Assembly (NCBI GenBank): GCA_002923375.1
Contig: BEIJ01000001.1
Span: 496,001 to 560,000 of the forward strand
Direction: 5' to 3'
From: a bacterium HR33
GTDB lineage: Bacteria; Gemmatimonadota; Gemmatimonadetes; Gemmatimonadales; GWC2-71-9
DNA length: 64,000 nucleotides
A program made the position numbers and the translations under genes. The notes under the pieces are model-generated. The model worked only from the letters and a program-made list of their open reading frames with translations, was not told the origin of the DNA and did not search any database. Position 1 is the first letter of the stretch; each line of letters starts with the position of its first letter. Positions 62,230 to 64,000 of the stretch are shown here, piece after piece.

Positions 62230-63999
62230 CTATCCCGCTCTTCCCAAGTACGCCCGGAGCGCAGGAGCCAGTCTCCGCCGTATGAGAGCCCGCTCCACTG
62301 CCAGCCGCGAAAGTCCGTCCAGCGATCCCAGCATCCTCACCTCTCCCCCAATGCGCGCCGCCAGCGGCACCCCGTCACGATAAAGCACCCGATTTCCCCC
62401 TAAAGCCGGCACGCGATCGCCCGGGGTTACGATCCCTACGAGGTTCAAAGGATCAGCTGCACTCACCGCCACGAGTATCCCGGTGCACTCCGCGCGGCGC
62501 ACCCGGCGCAACTCGGAAACCGCTTCCGGCAGCGCGAACTGTTCGCCCGACATCCCCGCCACGAACCTTCCACCGCGAATCTCCCCGCGAGCCTCCAGGC
62601 GGCGGTAAACCGCCAGCAGCTCCCTCCAGGGTGGAGCCAAACTTTCCCTAATCAGCAATCTCCGGAAGACCACCCCGTAGCGGCGCAACAGCACCCGGGC
62701 GCAAAACTCCACCGCGGCAAGATAGCGATCCCCTGCCGCTTCTGTCCGCTCGACGCAAGACCATCGCCCCGCCGACTCCACCCCGTAGGGAATCGCTCTC
62801 CGGCGCCCACCGGCGCCCGCCCTCAAGGGTTTCCTGCGATCCGAGGGCACCAGCAGAGCACGAAGGCCGGCAAAGCTGTCGGCCGTGACCAAACCGTGGA
62901 TCACCAGCTCGCCCAAAGCGGATTCCACCTGCGTGGGCAGAAGACCGGCGCGGCTTACCAGCTCACCGAAGAAACAGGCTCCCCGCTCCTCGAGGACCTC
63001 CAATACCCGCACCGCGTAGGCCGAAAGAGATTCCGGGCGCGCAGTACCCCGCGCCAAGACCAGCCAGTCCTCGAGATGCTCCCTCGAGACCAGAGCGATG
63101 GGAGTCGAGCGCACCGGACCGGTTAGAGTTGCGCCGTTGCGGCTCGCGGGCGGCAGCAGCCTGAGCCAGGCTATGCGACCTGTGAGGCAAAGCGAGTCCA
63201 GCAGTTCGCACTCGTAATCTTCCACCCGGGCATTGAGAACGTCGGGCTCCCAAGCCTGCGCCGCCAGCTCGAAACCCTCGAGCTGGCCTATAACCGCGGC
63301 AAGGCCCTCCACGCCCCCAGCCCGCCGCTCCGCATCGACCCGCTGCCAGGACACCAGGAATCTCACGAAATCGGCCGCGCTCACCGGCTCAATCTCCGCC
63401 CGAAGCCGGTCCAGCGTGTAACGGTGGATGCGGGCCAAGAGGCGCCGATGGCACCACTCCACAGACTCCGGGCCATCGCCGCCGGACCCGCTCCCCGGGC
63501 TGAAGCGCCCCCGCAACACCGTCCCCTCAGCCTCCAGCGCCAAAAGAGCAACCTCGGCATGCGGAGGATCTATCCCGAAGGAATCGGCTAGCTCCCGGGA
63601 TTCCACGGGACCCGCTATCTCCATACGGCCCCGGAAGAGTTCTTTCAAAGCTTCTTCCCTGGAACCCGTGAAGACCTTCGTAGCCGGCGGCCGCAAGCGC
63701 GGCGGCCAGAGGCGAGCATCGGGGTGGACCGCCAAGAGCTCGCCCAGCCGTTCCGCCGCAATCCAGATCTTGCGCTCTTCCCGACCGGATCCGACGGTGG
63801 CCACGCCCGCCCTACCTTCGGCCGCAAGCTCTTCCAGCCACACACGCCACGAATTGCCGGCTTCCCCGCCCCATTCCAGCGCTTCCCGTTCGGTCAAGAA
63901 TCCCGAAGTAAGCAGGGCATCGTGCAGTTCGTCGGCGTTGGCCGCTTCCGGGCGCGCCTCCGCTCGCGCCCGCGCTATGGCTTCGGGATCCAGCGCCCC
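62230..63999 (-). CDS. Lhr-type large helicase, C-terminal part (5' end outside window)
   Basis: The frame remains open to the window edge (DPEAIARARAEARPEAANADELHDALLTSGFLTEREALEW precedes the ATG-like codon at 63897), so the N-terminal helicase motor lies beyond. What is seen is the winged-helix/DEAD-DEAH-associated C-terminal region of Lhr proteins: LHDALL, DARLWPPRLRPPA, VSAADFVRFLVSWQRVD, LCLTGRIAWLRLLPP, FGELVSRAGLLPTQVESALGELVIHGLVTADSFAGLRAL, and the end ILVAVSAADPLNLVGIVTPGDRVPALGGNRVLYRDGVPLA. Lhr proteins unwind RNA-DNA hybrids and are implicated in repair. Confidence 0.88.
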   Translation of the reverse strand, partial: GALDPEAIARARAEARPEAANADELHDALLTSGFLTEREALEWGGEAGNSWRVWLEELAAEGRAGVATVGSGREERKIWIAAERLGELLAVHPDARLWPPRLRPPATKVFTGSREEALKELFRGRMEIAGPVESRELADSFGIDPPHAEVALLALEAEGTVLRGRFSPGSGSGGDGPESVEWCHRRLLARIHRYTLDRLRAEIEPVSAADFVRFLVSWQRVDAERRAGGVEGLAAVIGQLEGFELAAQAWEPDVLNARVEDYECELLDSLCLTGRIAWLRLLPPASRNGATLTGPVRSTPIALVSREHLEDWLVLARGTARPESLSAYAVRVLEVLEERGACFFGELVSRAGLLPTQVESALGELVIHGLVTADSFAGLRALLVPSDRRKPLRAGAGGRRRAIPYGVESAGRWSCVERTEAAGDRYLAAVEFCARVLLRRYGVVFRRLLIRESLAPPWRELLAVYRRLEARGEIRGGRFVAGMSGEQFALPEAVSELRRVRRAECTGILVAVSAADPLNLVGIVTPGDRVPALGGNRVLYRDGVPLAARIGGEVRMLGSLDGLSRLAVERALIRRRLAPALRAYLGRAG

Positions 64000-64000
64000 G

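Overview
The window is a high-GC bacterial chromosome segment, probably from a Gemmatimonadota-like lineage. This rests on several traits taken together: a SusC/SusD-type pair with short lipoproteins, an Omp85 (TamA/BamA) plus TamB pair, a PorX-type response regulator otherwise best known from Bacteroidota, a cytochrome c-FTR1 fusion, and dense gene packing with many GTG/TTG starts. The outer-membrane proteins show a diderm envelope. No rRNA, tRNA, CRISPR array, transposase or integrase was seen. Taxonomy is inference from gene content only.

Layout. (1) 2-883: 3' part of tyrS. (2) 1053-9460, minus: a tight run of PorX-like regulator, ABC exporter, GT4 glycosyltransferase, class V aminotransferase, a decayed HIT gene, a YIP1 membrane protein and a D-aminoacylase-family amidohydrolase. 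(3) 9523-11716, plus: GT9 glycosyltransferase, a 126-aa unknown and a DnaB C-domain-only ATPase, chained by GTGA overlaps. (4) 11855-26723, plus: one packed run of 20 genes, yebC-ruvC-ruvA-zinc ribbon-ruvB-queA-tgt-yajC-def-fmt-thiE-thiS-thiG-rsmB-PASTA-rpe-tlpA-ybbR-tsaD-lgt, preceded by three copies of AGCGCYTATAT and closed by a strong hairpin terminator. (5) 26759-33446, minus: SusD/SusC pair and the FTR1-cytochrome c iron permease with a perfect Fur-like palindrome on its start codon. (6) 33510-45333, minus: acpS, a tail-anchored unknown, HAD phosphatase, P1 peptidase, small zinc protein, diacylglycerol-kinase-like enzyme, TamB, TamA/BamA and an FprA-type ferredoxin-NADP reductase. (7) 45411-49198, plus: cobalamin adenosyltransferase, PhzF, aroB, then an AT-rich control region with a good -35/-10 promoter in front of a primary-type sigma factor and a terminator after it. 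(8) 49380-57002, plus: glcD-unknown-glcE-glcF, ygfZ and an exported GH38-like protein. (9) 57036-62208: a ChlI/MoxR-like AAA+ protein and a VWA protein that look like partners, with a cytidylate-kinase-like gene, an opposite-strand MFS exporter and a broken lipoprotein gene between them. (10) 62230-64000, minus: C-terminal part of an Lhr-type helicase.

How the parts fit. The 20-gene run joins recombination (RuvABC), tRNA modification (QueA, Tgt, TsaD), protein maturation (Def, Fmt, Lgt, YajC) and thiamine thiazole synthesis, mostly with 1-8 bp stop/start overlaps that imply translational coupling. The Omp85/TamB pair, Lgt, YajC, glycosyltransferases and exporter serve the envelope. GlcDEF oxidises glycolate. 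The best leads are the PorX-like regulator heading an export/glycosylation operon, the Fur-controlled near-leaderless FTR1 fusion, the split AAA+/VWA module, the zinc-ribbon micro-gene inside ruvAB, the repeat cluster before yebC, and the HIT gene caught in decay.
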